Positions 9,236-18,120 of a stretch of 33,805 bases of DNA are shown here, piece by piece; the first letter of the stretch is position 1, and each line of letters starts with the position of its first letter. The notes below the pieces were generated by a model, which had not been told where the DNA came from, did not search any database, and saw only the letters and a list, made by a program, of their open reading frames with translations. The DNA comes from Chthonomonadales bacterium (GTDB lineage Bacteria > Armatimonadota > Chthonomonadetes > Chthonomonadales > CAJBBX01). The stretch is from contig JABWBA010000032.1 in assembly GCA_013360745.1 (NCBI GenBank), positions 1 to 33,805 on the forward strand, read 5' to 3'. The translations under genes and the position numbers were made by a program.

Positions 9236-11596
9236 TCATCCAAGCCGCAGAAGTCGTTTCGCCCCACGGGCAGCGACAAGCTGCGCGGGCAGGCAATAGT
9301 CCGCGGCTGGTTTGCCAGGAGGTAACGTCACCTGCTCGTAGGCAGTCCTGTGCCCGCGAGCCTGGTGATAAAGGATGTGCCCCCACAGCGCATAGGCGTA
9401 CTCCGACCGCAAGCGCAGCCTCCAATACCCATCGAGCAGGTGCGCCAGTGGCCAGTTGTCTGCATGATCCTCGAACCGGGTCAAGCCGAGCCACTGGCCT
9501 CCGCCCGTCAGCCGCGCATCCACCACGCGGCGCATCAGGTCTTCGGAGAGGATCCCGCTCGAGAGAAGCTCCGGCCAGTACCGATAGTTAGTGTACGATC
9601 CCAGACGCGATGCCGTCACACGACCTACCGGTCTAGCCATGTTCCCGGTACCATCCCGTTCGACGGTCGGCCGCAGCCACCAATCTCCGCGCTGTCGCGG
9701 CCAGACATCGCGGATTGCTTCAAGGATCGCGATCCGGAACCGAAGCGCTTTCCGACGCATCGCCTCAGCCTCCTGAGTGATCCCGAGCCGACGCGATAGA
9801 ACCCATTCGGCATCGACAAGACCACGCCACAGCCATGCGTTGTTGTGGAAATAGGTCGCCGTGTCCGATGCGGTGTCCGCCTCGGGAACTCCCGCCGCCA
9901 GCATGGGTCTTTCGACAGACCCTGTGAGGCCGTCCATGCGCCTTGCGAGCTTGAGGATCGGATTGACGAGCCCGCTCACCCATGCCGGACTCGCGCCCGC
10001 TTCAAGAACCTGACGGACCACGCTCATCAGCTGACCGTACTCACTCAGAGACGGAGCGTAGTACCGGATACTACCGTCGTCCCGAACAAAGTGCCGCAGC
10101 CAATAGGCGAGCAGCGCTTCCGCCCTGGCGCGCCGATCCCATTTCCGCAACGCATCCACAGCAGCAAGGATCGTTGGAGGGAAGCCGTCATGGATCTCTG
10201 CCGCATAGGCGCCGACGCCGTACTTCGGATGGTCGCCCTGGAACGTCGCGTCGATATGCGCCAGTCCGATCCGGATGGACCAGTGAAGACATCGTACCGG
10301 CTCGCCATCACCACGACGGTTCAGGTCCAGCGCCGAATCCTCATCAGGCAGACCTTCCAGCAGGAGACTGCAGGCGCTGCGCCAGATCATCGCAGGGTCG
10401 AAGGCCGGTTCGCCGTACAGAGGATCGGCGCAGGCTTCGAGCCGCTCGGGCAGCCGCGCGCCAGATCGAAGGATCTCCTCTCTGAAGGGGTCGACGAGGG
10501 AGCTCGTATCCAGTGAGCGATCGACGCGGCGTTTTCCGTCGAGCGAGGGCCTTTTCGCACGGGGCCTCCATCCGCAGAGCAACCGGCCGTACGCATTGAG
10601 CGGAGGATCACCATGAGCAGCCAGGTAATCAGCGTCAAGGTAGACGCCGAACGTAGTGACGGACCGAATGCCTCGATTCCCATATGCCTCGATGTCGGCG
10701 GCGGCCACGGGCGCGCACCATGGAAGACGCGGAGCCGGCCTCTTCCATCCCGCGAACCGGGACGCGTCCAGCCAGTACTCGAGAACGTGGGCCGTCGCTG
10801 CCGGGAAGAGATCAAGATTCGCGTCCAGCATCTCCAACCGATCCGTGAGTGATGGCTCGCGCTGCTGTTCGAATGGGATATCGTATCTCCGATGGATGGG
10901 AGCATACTCGAGAAAGACGTTCGGCTCAGGCCGGACCGATGCAGGAGCTTTGAGCGTGTTGTGGTACGCCAGATGCGCCACCGTCGCGTTGGGCCACACA
11001 CTCCGCAGTGCGCGAGCCATGTGGTTGGCGAGGAAAAGCGCCTGGTCGCTATCTGAAAGCAAGCGGCACTCGGGACAGCGACACCATGGCAACCCGTCAT
11101 CACCCCAGTAGAAGAATCGGCCCGATGTGGGCTTCAGGGTGCGCGAGACCTCTACCGCCCGTTCCGCGACGATATCGAGCGCGCTGCTTGAGTGGACACA
11201 GAGGTTCCCGTCTCTGACTCTCGTCCCGGTCTCGTCCATGCGGAAGAGAGCCCTGTCCCGCTCGAACAGGGCACGGGGGAGGAGCTCCCCAATGGCGTGG
11301 AGTTCATACTCGATCTCAAGGCCCAGTTCCGAACAGCGCTGCATCAGCCGCTCGCCCGGTTGCGTCCTGAGGAATGGAATCACCACAGACGGCGTCGGAT
11401 GCAGGGCGATCGTCGTGAGTCCCGCGCGAACGGCTCTCTCGGGCCAGTCGGCGAGGGAGAAGTCCTCGGGAGTCAGCACGATCCCCCTCGTAGCGAAGTG
11501 CCCTGATGCTGCTTCCATACCCTCCGCCCGATAGGTTGTCAACGCGGCAGCGGCAAAGAGAAGGTCCCGCCGGCTGATCTCACGACGACCATCCAC
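9236..11596 (-). CDS. DUF4838-like exported protein with C-terminal helical (alpha/alpha-toroid-like) half
   Basis: About 786 residues if translation starts at the GTG at 11594-11596, 13 nt after the stop of the GNAT gene and just behind AGGTGA; the frame is open further upstream but inside that gene. Ser-Arg-Arg-Asp-Leu-Leu at residues 8-13 followed by an Ala-rich stretch looks like a Tat signal. The first ~400 residues resemble DUF4838 (alpha-glucuronidase-like TIM barrel), with 'FFYWGDDGLPWCRCPEC' and a later 'HLAYHNTLKAP'. The second half is helical, with Trp/His/Tyr-rich segments ('FHNNAWLWRG', 'NYRYWPELLS', 'HLLDGYWRLRLRSEYAYALWG') like alpha/alpha-barrel carbohydrate enzymes. It probably acts on exported glycans. 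Catalytic residues are unassigned and the fusion reading rests on appearance. Confidence 0.7.
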   Translation of the reverse strand: MDGRREISRRDLLFAAAALTTYRAEGMEAASGHFATRGIVLTPEDFSLADWPERAVRAGLTTIALHPTPSVVIPFLRTQPGERLMQRCSELGLEIEYELHAIGELLPRALFERDRALFRMDETGTRVRDGNLCVHSSSALDIVAERAVEVSRTLKPTSGRFFYWGDDGLPWCRCPECRLLSDSDQALFLANHMARALRSVWPNATVAHLAYHNTLKAPASVRPEPNVFLEYAPIHRRYDIPFEQQREPSLTDRLEMLDANLDLFPAATAHVLEYWLDASRFAGWKRPAPRLPWCAPVAAADIEAYGNRGIRSVTTFGVYLDADYLAAHGDPPLNAYGRLLCGWRPRAKRPSLDGKRRVDRSLDTSSLVDPFREEILRSGARLPERLEACADPLYGEPAFDPAMIWRSACSLLLEGLPDEDSALDLNRRGDGEPVRCLHWSIRIGLAHIDATFQGDHPKYGVGAYAAEIHDGFPPTILAAVDALRKWDRRARAEALLAYWLRHFVRDDGSIRYYAPSLSEYGQLMSVVRQVLEAGASPAWVSGLVNPILKLARRMDGLTGSVERPMLAAGVPEADTASDTATYFHNNAWLWRGLVDAEWVLSRRLGITQEAEAMRRKALRFRIAILEAIRDVWPRQRGDWWLRPTVERDGTGNMARPVGRVTASRLGSYTNYRYWPELLSSGILSEDLMRRVVDARLTGGGQWLGLTRFEDHADNWPLAHLLDGYWRLRLRSEYAYALWGHILYHQARGHRTAYEQVTLPPGKPAADYCLPAQLVAARGAKRLLRLG

Positions 11597-11609
11597 TTCA
11601 CCTGTGACC

Positions 11610-12839
11610 TCAGAAGTCCCAGTCGGGCTGAGGCACGGGCAGCCGCAATACATCATCGAGCGATTGGAGCAGTTCGGCAGGAGCGTTGAGGTCGTCGGCC
11701 ACCTGCAGTCCAGACGCTGGACCAACCCCCAACCAGAGGCGGGTGAAGGCATTAACCGATGCATGCAGCGTGGGAAGGTCCGTATTGGCCCCTGGTGAAC
11801 AGGTAGAGACCTCACCGAAGCTGATGATGTAGTCGCCGCCGAGACCGCTCCACGAGGTCTCCTCGGCATAGGCCTCCATCGGGTCGGTGAGCCGGAGGTT
11901 GAAGCTGAGATTGGCCCCGGGAAGCCGCAGCGCTCCAACACATCTCTGGAGATCTAGAATCCTGAACTGGTGGTAGGCTGCCGACCGGATTCGCCACTCG
12001 TGTTTGCCCCCTTCGGTCACGTTCATATGCCGAAATGGGCGGTCGAGCCAATCCTGCAGGATCATCCCCGGCGGCTCGCGCAACGTAACGGAGAGCACCT
12101 GATCGCCAAGGCTCTTGACGAGCGCCAGAAGCTCCCGAAGCTCGTCTACGGTACGGTAGATGAGTTCGGCCCGATAGGGACCTTGCTCGGCCGATCCGGT
12201 TGTGAAGTAGACAAAGTGGGAGAGTCGCCCTCTCGCAGCATCACGGTAGCCCAGACCAAATCCCCGGTCGCCATCCGCCACCTCGCTGCGAGTAATGCAT
12301 GCCGGCAGGAGGTCGCATACTCCGTGGCAGCGCCGTCGTCCAATCCGGGCGGCATGCATCTCCTCCCAGTCATCGGGAGTCAGCCGAGCTGCCGGTCTTG
12401 GCCGCACGCCGATGCGGAGGTGCGCCGGATCAACCTGGGCCCAACGCTGACAGCTGCCCGAGCCATACCCCAGTGCATCGTAGAACCCGACCTCGAACAC
12501 GCCCAATCCCGCTACCAGGGCGCCTCTCCGAACCTCCCCTACGAGACTCCGTGCAAGAGCTCGGCGAGCAAGTCCGAGACGTCTGGCAGCTCGTCCGGTG
12601 GTCACTCCGGTACAGGCTGCCATCGGAAGGTGCGACTCCTGATAGCGCAAGCGGCCGTCCGTCATCAGGACGAAGCACTCGACCTCCCCGTCAACGACGG
12701 CGACGACCCCGCGGCTCTCCTCGGCATACCAGCGGAGACGCTCGCCTTCGTCCTTGCCGAGCCAGCCGACCTCCCGCCATATCCGCGCCGCGCATGCGAA
12801 ATCGCGATCCGGATCGTACTCACGAAACTCAATCGTCAT
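11610..12839 (-). CDS. Eis-like GNAT N-acetyltransferase
   Basis: 409 residues, the usual length of the Eis (enhanced intracellular survival) family, which carries two GNAT folds and a C-terminal SCP2-like domain. Visible features: an N-terminal 'REYDPDRDFACAARIWREVGW', a GNAT motif-A-like acetyl-CoA loop at about 79-93 (Val-Thr-Thr-Gly-Arg-Ala-Ala-Arg-Arg-Leu-Gly-Leu), then 'GFYDALGYG' as motif B. The last ~100 residues form a beta-rich, SCP2-like section. GGAGGA lies about 14 nt before the ATG, slightly far. Eis proteins acetylate amines on small molecules or peptides; the substrate here is unknown. It heads the minus-strand run and is 13 nt upstream of the DUF4838-like gene, so the two are likely transcribed together. 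It is divergent from the second URO-D-like gene across 127 nt. Confidence 0.82.
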   Translation of the reverse strand: MTIEFREYDPDRDFACAARIWREVGWLGKDEGERLRWYAEESRGVVAVVDGEVECFVLMTDGRLRYQESHLPMAACTGVTTGRAARRLGLARRALARSLVGEVRRGALVAGLGVFEVGFYDALGYGSGSCQRWAQVDPAHLRIGVRPRPAARLTPDDWEEMHAARIGRRRCHGVCDLLPACITRSEVADGDRGFGLGYRDAARGRLSHFVYFTTGSAEQGPYRAELIYRTVDELRELLALVKSLGDQVLSVTLREPPGMILQDWLDRPFRHMNVTEGGKHEWRIRSAAYHQFRILDLQRCVGALRLPGANLSFNLRLTDPMEAYAEETSWSGLGGDYIISFGEVSTCSPGANTDLPTLHASVNAFTRLWLGVGPASGLQVADDLNAPAELLQSLDDVLRLPVPQPDWDF

Positions 12840-12966
12840 GGTCTGAGAGCGCCTCCTCCGGCGATAGTACCCTGCACAGCGCCCTCAAACAGTGTAGGGA
12901 TTCCGGCTTCGGATCCTTTCAGTGCGGAGGGCTTCGGGGTAACCTGTTGACACGGAGTGCGCCCCT

Positions 12967-14025
12967 ATGCCACGTGAAACCATGACGCCGCGCGAGCGCT
13001 GGCTCGCGGTCCTTACCCGCAAGGAGCCCGATCGGGTCCCTATGGATTACTGGGCTACGCCCGAAGCATCCGAAAACCTCGTCCGCCATCTCGGCTGCGC
13101 CAACCTGACGGAAGTTTTCGATCGGCTCCATATTGATGCGGTGGCGCATGTAGGACCGCAATATATTGGCCCGCCACCGAATGATGGCGAGGACATCTGG
13201 GGCGTACGCCACAGAATGATCCAATATGATACCGGCGTCTATTCGGAGGCGATCACCCATCCGCTGGCCAACTATGCCAGCGTCGAAGAGATCGACGCGA
13301 ACTATCGCTGGCCGTCACCCGATTGGTGGGACTTCTCCATGATCCCGCAACAGGTAGCCGCGGCCGGTGAGCGGCCCATCCGCGGCGGCGGATCGGAACC
13401 CTTTCTCCAGTACTGCGTACTCCGCGGCCTGGAACAAGCCATGGTCGACCTTATCGAGTCGCCCGAGATCGTCGAGTATGGACTGGGCAAGCTCTTTGAC
13501 CTCAGTTACGAGATGACTGCACGAATCTATGATCAGGCTCCTGGCCAGGTAATGGTCACCTACATCGCAGAGGACATGGGCTCGCAGGAGAGCATGCTGT
13601 TCTCTCCTGCCCAGGTCAAACGCTTCCTGCTGCCCGGTATGCGCCGCATGATCGATCTCGCGCACGAGGCCGGCGCGTTCGTCTTCCATCATAGCGACGG
13701 GGCCATACGGCCGATCCTGCCCACGATGATTGAGGCGGGCATCGACGTGCTGAACCCCGTCCAGTGGCGATGCAAGGGCATGGACAGAGAAGGCCTCAAA
13801 CGGGACTTCGGCCATCTGGTGATATTCCACGGCGGGGTCGACAATCAGTACACGCTGGCGCGGGGCGCCGTTGAAGAGGTTGAGCGCGAGGTCGCCGACA
13901 ACCTCCGGATCCTGGGAGAAGGGGGCGGCTACATGCTTGCGCCCTGCCATAATATCCAGGCCGTCAGCCCGCCCGCGAACATCGTCGCCATGTATGAAAC
14001 CGGCTATGCGCTGGGCTGGACCTGA
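12967..14025 (+). CDS. Uroporphyrinogen decarboxylase-superfamily protein
   Basis: 352 residues; GGAG lies 9 nt before the ATG. It opens with 'MTPRERWLAVLTRKEPDRVPMDYW', typical of URO-D-like methyltransferase-family proteins rather than HemE. Later motifs are 'YIAEDMGSQ' near 199-207, His241-His242-Ser-Asp244-Gly, 'FHGGVDNQYTL' near 287-297 and 'APCHNIQAVSPP' with Cys327. In corrinoid methyltransferases of the MtaA type zinc is held by His-x-Cys plus a distal Cys; here the pattern reads His242-x-Asp244 plus Cys327. That is inference from position. No corrinoid protein or methyltransferase activator is encoded nearby. The gene is divergent from the Eis-like run and 66 nt upstream of tyrS, with which it might share a transcript. 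Substrate unknown. Confidence 0.87.
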   Translation: MPRETMTPRERWLAVLTRKEPDRVPMDYWATPEASENLVRHLGCANLTEVFDRLHIDAVAHVGPQYIGPPPNDGEDIWGVRHRMIQYDTGVYSEAITHPLANYASVEEIDANYRWPSPDWWDFSMIPQQVAAAGERPIRGGGSEPFLQYCVLRGLEQAMVDLIESPEIVEYGLGKLFDLSYEMTARIYDQAPGQVMVTYIAEDMGSQESMLFSPAQVKRFLLPGMRRMIDLAHEAGAFVFHHSDGAIRPILPTMIEAGIDVLNPVQWRCKGMDREGLKRDFGHLVIFHGGVDNQYTLARGAVEEVEREVADNLRILGEGGGYMLAPCHNIQAVSPPANIVAMYETGYALGWT

Positions 14026-14091
14026 CGTTCGACGTCCCCGGCGGCCCCCTCCTCTGGCTGAAAGGCAAATCGATCGGTAGAAGGATCCTGT

Positions 14092-15315
14092 ATGGCAGAC
14101 ATCCAAGAGCAACTGGCAGCGTTGACACGCGGCACGACGGACGTGATCCCAGCACATGGCCTGGAGGCCAAGCTTCGCCGATCAGCCGACACAGGCAAAC
14201 CTCTGGTCGTGAAGCTCGGGCTCGACCCAACCGCCCCGGATATCCACCTGGGATCGGCGGTTGTCCTCCGCAAACTGAGGACCTTCCAGGATCTCGGGCA
14301 TCAGGTCGTCGTGATCATCGGCGATTTCACCGCCATGATCGGAGACCCAACCGGCAAGAGCGAGACCCGCAAGCCGCTGAGCCGCGACGAGATAGCCGAC
14401 AATGCACGGACCTACGCGGAGCAGTACTGCCGCATCCTCGATGCGGACAGGACACAGGTACGCTTCAACAGCGAGTGGCTCGGCGCGATGGACTTCGGAG
14501 AGGTCATCCACCTGGCGTCCCGGATGACCGTCGCGCATGTGATGGGGCGCGACGACTTCGCTAATCGCTGGCGTGATGGACAGTCGATCGGCCTCCATGA
14601 GCTCCTCTATCCGCTGTGCCAGGCCTACGACTCGGTCGTCATTGGCGCCGACGTCGAGATGGGCGGTACAGACCAGCTCTTCAACATCATGGCGGGCAGG
14701 ACCCTGCAGGGTCAGTGGGGCCAGGACCCTCAGATCGGCATGTTCATGCCGCTTCTCGTTGGTACCGACGGCACGCAGAAGATGTCCAAGTCGCTGGGCA
14801 ACTATGTCGGGATCACCGAGCCGCCCGACGCGATGTACGGCAAGATCCTCTCCATCAGCGACGAGCTGATGCGCTCCTATTTTGAGCTCGCTACGTCGGT
14901 ACCCATGCAGGAGGTCGAAGGCCTGCTTGCCCAGGCGGAATCCGGCGCTCTCAACCCTAAGGATATCAAGAGACGTCTCGCTCGTGAGATTGTCGCGATC
15001 TATCACGGAGATGCTGCGGCTGCGGCTGCGGACGCCGAGTTCGAGCGCGTCCATGCGCGGGGCGATATTCCGTCGGATATGCCGGAGATCCCGCTGCCAG
15101 ATCATATCGTCAAAGATGGGCGCGTCTGGTCCTGCCGTCTCCTCGTCGGCATCGGGCTGGCATCGGGCACAGGTGAAGCGCGCCGGCTCATTCAACAGGG
15201 CGGAGTGTCGATCGACGGCGTTCGCATCAACAGTCCGGATGCAGAACTCGAGGCGGACGCCCTTCATGGGGCCATCATCAAGGTCGGCGCTCGCAGGTTC
15301 CTGCGCATCCTGTGA
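14092..15315 (+). CDS. tyrS: Tyrosyl-tRNA synthetase
   Basis: 407 residues, close to the usual bacterial TyrRS length. The class I HIGH-type signature is His52-Leu-Gly-Ser55, preceded by 'KLGLDPTAPDI'. The KMSKS loop is exact at residues 230-234, and 'GDFTAMIGDPTGKS' is the standard Rossmann segment. The C-terminal ~70 residues form an S4 RNA-binding domain with 'ARRLIQQGGVSIDG'. The enzyme charges tRNA-Tyr with tyrosine in the cytoplasm. The ATG is preceded by AGAAGGA about 6 nt away. By motif spacing it looks like the TyrZ-type subfamily, which is an inference. Nothing is truncated. The downstream unknown exported protein begins 34 nt after the stop. No T-box-like leader is evident in the 66 nt upstream. 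Confidence 0.97.
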   Translation: MADIQEQLAALTRGTTDVIPAHGLEAKLRRSADTGKPLVVKLGLDPTAPDIHLGSAVVLRKLRTFQDLGHQVVVIIGDFTAMIGDPTGKSETRKPLSRDEIADNARTYAEQYCRILDADRTQVRFNSEWLGAMDFGEVIHLASRMTVAHVMGRDDFANRWRDGQSIGLHELLYPLCQAYDSVVIGADVEMGGTDQLFNIMAGRTLQGQWGQDPQIGMFMPLLVGTDGTQKMSKSLGNYVGITEPPDAMYGKILSISDELMRSYFELATSVPMQEVEGLLAQAESGALNPKDIKRRLAREIVAIYHGDAAAAAADAEFERVHARGDIPSDMPEIPLPDHIVKDGRVWSCRLLVGIGLASGTGEARRLIQQGGVSIDGVRINSPDAELEADALHGAIIKVGARRFLRIL

Positions 15316-15349
15316 GCGTTGACCGGGGCCCATCGCTCGGATATGGCGG

Positions 15350-16819
15350 ATGAGTCGCAGACGCCTGCTGCCTCTGTGCGTGACCATCCTTCTTGCAGCA
15401 GGGTTGGGCGCCCTTTTCAAGATGCGCGATTCGAGATCGCCCACAAGGACTGCTGATCACCAGGATACGCGCACGCCAACCGACGCGGCGATACTCGGAC
15501 CCGCAATCGTACCAGACGCCGCAATGATCGGACGGATATCGACGGTATCTGGACAGGCGAGGATCATCGCTAATCTGTCATCCACAGCAGGTCCCTACCT
15601 CGTCAGCATTCGGCAGATCTTCGCTGCAGATCGTGTCCGAAATCTACTAGATCCGCCGTTGGCTCGATCTGGGGACACGGGACCGATCGGCCCGTGGCAG
15701 CTGGTACTGCAGGTCAATACGATCGGCAAGAGCGCCGGCGCCTTCACGATCGATATGGATCAGCTCCATATGGTCGATGACAGAGGGAGCAGGCTGCACC
15801 GGCTCAATCCTCCGCTGACCATCGGCCAGTCCTTGCCGATCTCAGGCGGACGAAGCTTTACGGCATTCTATTCCGCCCCGGAACCATCTGCCACGCTGAT
15901 CTCGCGACTGGACGGAACCGTCCGCGAAACATCCGTCGACGGACGGTTTCGGGACTACCCGTTCGTCATTGTGAACGCCCCATTGCCGACACGGGAACGC
16001 TATTACGGCGGCGTTCGCGTTCTGACACTGGACGATACCATCAGTAGACAACTGCCGCGCGACGGAGGCATTCTCGTCGGTAGCTCCATTGCCGGTGCGA
16101 TGCGAGGCTCACAGACAGATGCCTCCATCCTGGAGCTTCCCTACCTTCGCCTAACTCTCCCGAAAGGGGCCGCCGCCTCGCTATCGGCTCTCCTTCCCGC
16201 CGGCAGACCGAGATGCACACTGATGGCAACAGGGGAGCCCGGTGACAATATCCGCGTATCCGTCGTGATTGGGTCACGGCGATGGCAGGCTCATGTCTGG
16301 GAGCGAGAACCGATGCTTCTCGTCATGCCCGAGAACGGACCGCTGAGCCGCAGAGCCTTTCTCGTGCAGCTGGGTTACCGTGATCAGGCATCTCTCTTGC
16401 CGTCGGCGCGCCCGATCTATCCGGCAACAGGGAAGCAACCCGCCGGCTCCATCGTGCTGACGATGACCGTGAAGGATCGTCCGCTCGGACCCGGTCTTCT
16501 GCAAGTCCACATCGGCCGTCATCAGGGTCAAGGCTGGGGTCCGATGCGGAGCGTTACCGTCCCGGTCCGTTCCAACAGCGAAGCGATCATCGCCAACATA
16601 GCCCCTGGTCGCTATCTTCTCGAACTGTCCATGGATACCTTCAGGCCTCTGGGTACATCGCCGCCCCTGCCCATGGATCTCTATCTTCGTCGTCGTTACG
16701 GTGTTCAGTCGGGGGATTGGAGCAATATCCATCAGGAAGTCACAGTCTATGGAGGGCGACGAACGTACGGAGCTCCCGTTGCGCTGGAGCATTTCCACCC
16801 TGCGGACCAGGCTCGATGA
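15350..16819 (+). CDS. Unrecognised exported or membrane-anchored protein
   Basis: 489 residues and no family recognised. The N-terminus has Arg-Arg-Arg then a hydrophobic stretch (about residues 6-22), a signal peptide or single membrane anchor. A Thr/Ala/Pro/Asp-rich linker (about 28-55) follows, then a long section that reads as beta strands with few cysteines. This suggests an extracytoplasmic beta-sandwich protein. No catalytic motif, repeat or lipobox stands out. The stop overlaps the ATG of the ABC ATPase gene in an ATGA, so the two are translationally coupled and probably functionally linked. One possibility is an accessory factor of that transporter, but nothing in the sequence shows ligand binding. 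No clear ribosome site is seen before the ATG, so the start is uncertain by a few codons. Confidence 0.75.
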   Translation: MSRRRLLPLCVTILLAAGLGALFKMRDSRSPTRTADHQDTRTPTDAAILGPAIVPDAAMIGRISTVSGQARIIANLSSTAGPYLVSIRQIFAADRVRNLLDPPLARSGDTGPIGPWQLVLQVNTIGKSAGAFTIDMDQLHMVDDRGSRLHRLNPPLTIGQSLPISGGRSFTAFYSAPEPSATLISRLDGTVRETSVDGRFRDYPFVIVNAPLPTRERYYGGVRVLTLDDTISRQLPRDGGILVGSSIAGAMRGSQTDASILELPYLRLTLPKGAAASLSALLPAGRPRCTLMATGEPGDNIRVSVVIGSRRWQAHVWEREPMLLVMPENGPLSRRAFLVQLGYRDQASLLPSARPIYPATGKQPAGSIVLTMTVKDRPLGPGLLQVHIGRHQGQGWGPMRSVTVPVRSNSEAIIANIAPGRYLLELSMDTFRPLGTSPPLPMDLYLRRRYGVQSGDWSNIHQEVTVYGGRRTYGAPVALEHFHPADQAR

Positions 16820-18120
16820 TCGCCCCGCAGGCTCCTGCGTTAATCGGTGAGGCGCTCGTCGCCGGATATGAAGGCCGTACCGTTCTGCATGAGGTCTCGC
16901 TGACTCTGTATCCAGGTGAGCTGATCGGTCTGATCGGCCCGAATGGTGCGGGCAAAAGTACCCTGCTGAAGGCCCTGAGCAATGTCCTATCACCTCGCTC
17001 AGGCGATGTACGTCTGTTCGGCACACCGATCGCACAATGCCGTGCATCGGAGCGAGCGCGTAAACTCGCCTATGTGCCGCAATCGGAACCGGCCCTCTTC
17101 GATTTCACCGTGCGTCAGGTAGTACAGATGGGTCGACACGCATACGTAAGACGTTTCGCCAGCGATACCGACGAGGATTATCATATGGTGGCGAAAGCCC
17201 TCGGGATGCTGGACCTGGCCCACCTCGCCGATCGGCCGGTGACCATGCTCTCCGGAGGCGAGCACCGCAGGGTTCTGATAGCACGCGCTATAGCCCAGGC
17301 TGCCCCGATCTGGCTGCTGGACGAGCCGACTGCTCACCTCGACCTGACCCACCAGAGCGAGGTGATCCGTATCATCGCGGAGCGATGTGCGAGCGAACGC
17401 ACCGCCGCGATCGCTGCCCTGCACGACCTGAATCTGGCAGCGGATCATTGCTCCCGCTTGGTTCTGGTCGCACACGGCCGTGTGCTTGCGGATGGGCCGC
17501 CTGAGATGGTTCTGACCGAGGAGATACTCCGGGACGCGTATGGTTCCGAGATCGTGGTGGCGCGCAATCCTGTATCGCTCAGACCGCTTGTTGTACCGGC
17601 CATCGGAGGGAAGTCACCATCGAAAACGGGCGGATCCTGGGTGCACGTGATCGGTGGCGGAGGTTCGGCCTCCGGGGTTCTCGCCGCCCTCAAGCGAGCC
17701 GGCTACAACGTGAGCGCCGGTGTCCTGAACAGGCTGGACAGCGACGAAGAGGCCGCATCGATGCTGGATATCCCATGCGCCCGCGAGGCGCCCTTTTCGC
17801 CGATCTCGGATATCGCATGGGATCAGGCTCGCGGGATGGTCGAGCGAGCGGATGCCGTCGTGGTGGCATCGCTGCCGATCGGCCACGGCAACCTGCGGAA
17901 TCTGGAGCTCGCCGACCTGGCGGTACGCAAAGGCCTGCCGGTCATCGTTGTCTCCGATCGTCTACCCGCAGAAAGGGACTTTACGGAAGGGCGCGGCGCT
18001 CGGGCTCTTACTGAACTCGAACAGCGCGCGTCCGTCGTCCTACCCGATTGGGGCACGGTCGAATCGACGTTACGGCGGTTGATCAGCGGGGAGCAACCTT
18101 GCGTTGGACCTTCAGGGTGA
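16816..18120 (+). CDS. ABC transporter ATPase, cobalamin/iron-siderophore type, with extra C-terminal domain
   Basis: 434 residues from the ATG that overlaps the upstream stop (ATGA). Residues 1-255 are a FecE/BtuD-type ATPase: Walker A at 41-49 (Gly-Pro-Asn-Gly-Ala-Gly-Lys-Ser-Thr), Q-loop Gln89, signature Leu-Ser-Gly-Gly-Glu at 145-149, Walker B with Asp-Glu at 169-170 and switch His203. After a linker, residues about 274-425 form a second alpha/beta domain starting 'WVHVIGGGGSASGVLAALKRAGYNVSAGVLN'. I have seen this arrangement in ATPases annotated for cobalamin or haem uptake. The ATPase drives import through a BtuC/FecD-type permease, but no permease or binding protein lies nearby. Its 3' end overlaps the convergent metalloprotease gene by 38 nt. 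Substrate assignment is inference. Confidence 0.88.
   Translation: MIAPQAPALIGEALVAGYEGRTVLHEVSLTLYPGELIGLIGPNGAGKSTLLKALSNVLSPRSGDVRLFGTPIAQCRASERARKLAYVPQSEPALFDFTVRQVVQMGRHAYVRRFASDTDEDYHMVAKALGMLDLAHLADRPVTMLSGGEHRRVLIARAIAQAAPIWLLDEPTAHLDLTHQSEVIRIIAERCASERTAAIAALHDLNLAADHCSRLVLVAHGRVLADGPPEMVLTEEILRDAYGSEIVVARNPVSLRPLVVPAIGGKSPSKTGGSWVHVIGGGGSASGVLAALKRAGYNVSAGVLNRLDSDEEAASMLDIPCAREAPFSPISDIAWDQARGMVERADAVVVASLPIGHGNLRNLELADLAVRKGLPVIVVSDRLPAERDFTEGRGARALTELEQRASVVLPDWGTVESTLRRLISGEQPCVGPSG

Noticed and set aside
12947-12952. TTGACA upstream of the URO-D-like gene at 12967
   Set aside because: It is only 14 nt before the start codon and overlaps the ribosome-site region, leaving no room for a -10 box.
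11970-12985. Long plus-strand frames opposite the Eis-like gene
   Set aside because: Low-complexity Arg/Ser/Pro translations and no recognisable domain; the minus-strand GNAT protein explains the region.
14182-15444. 420-codon minus-strand open frame
   Set aside because: Antisense to tyrS, whose HLGS and KMSKS motifs prove the plus-strand frame.
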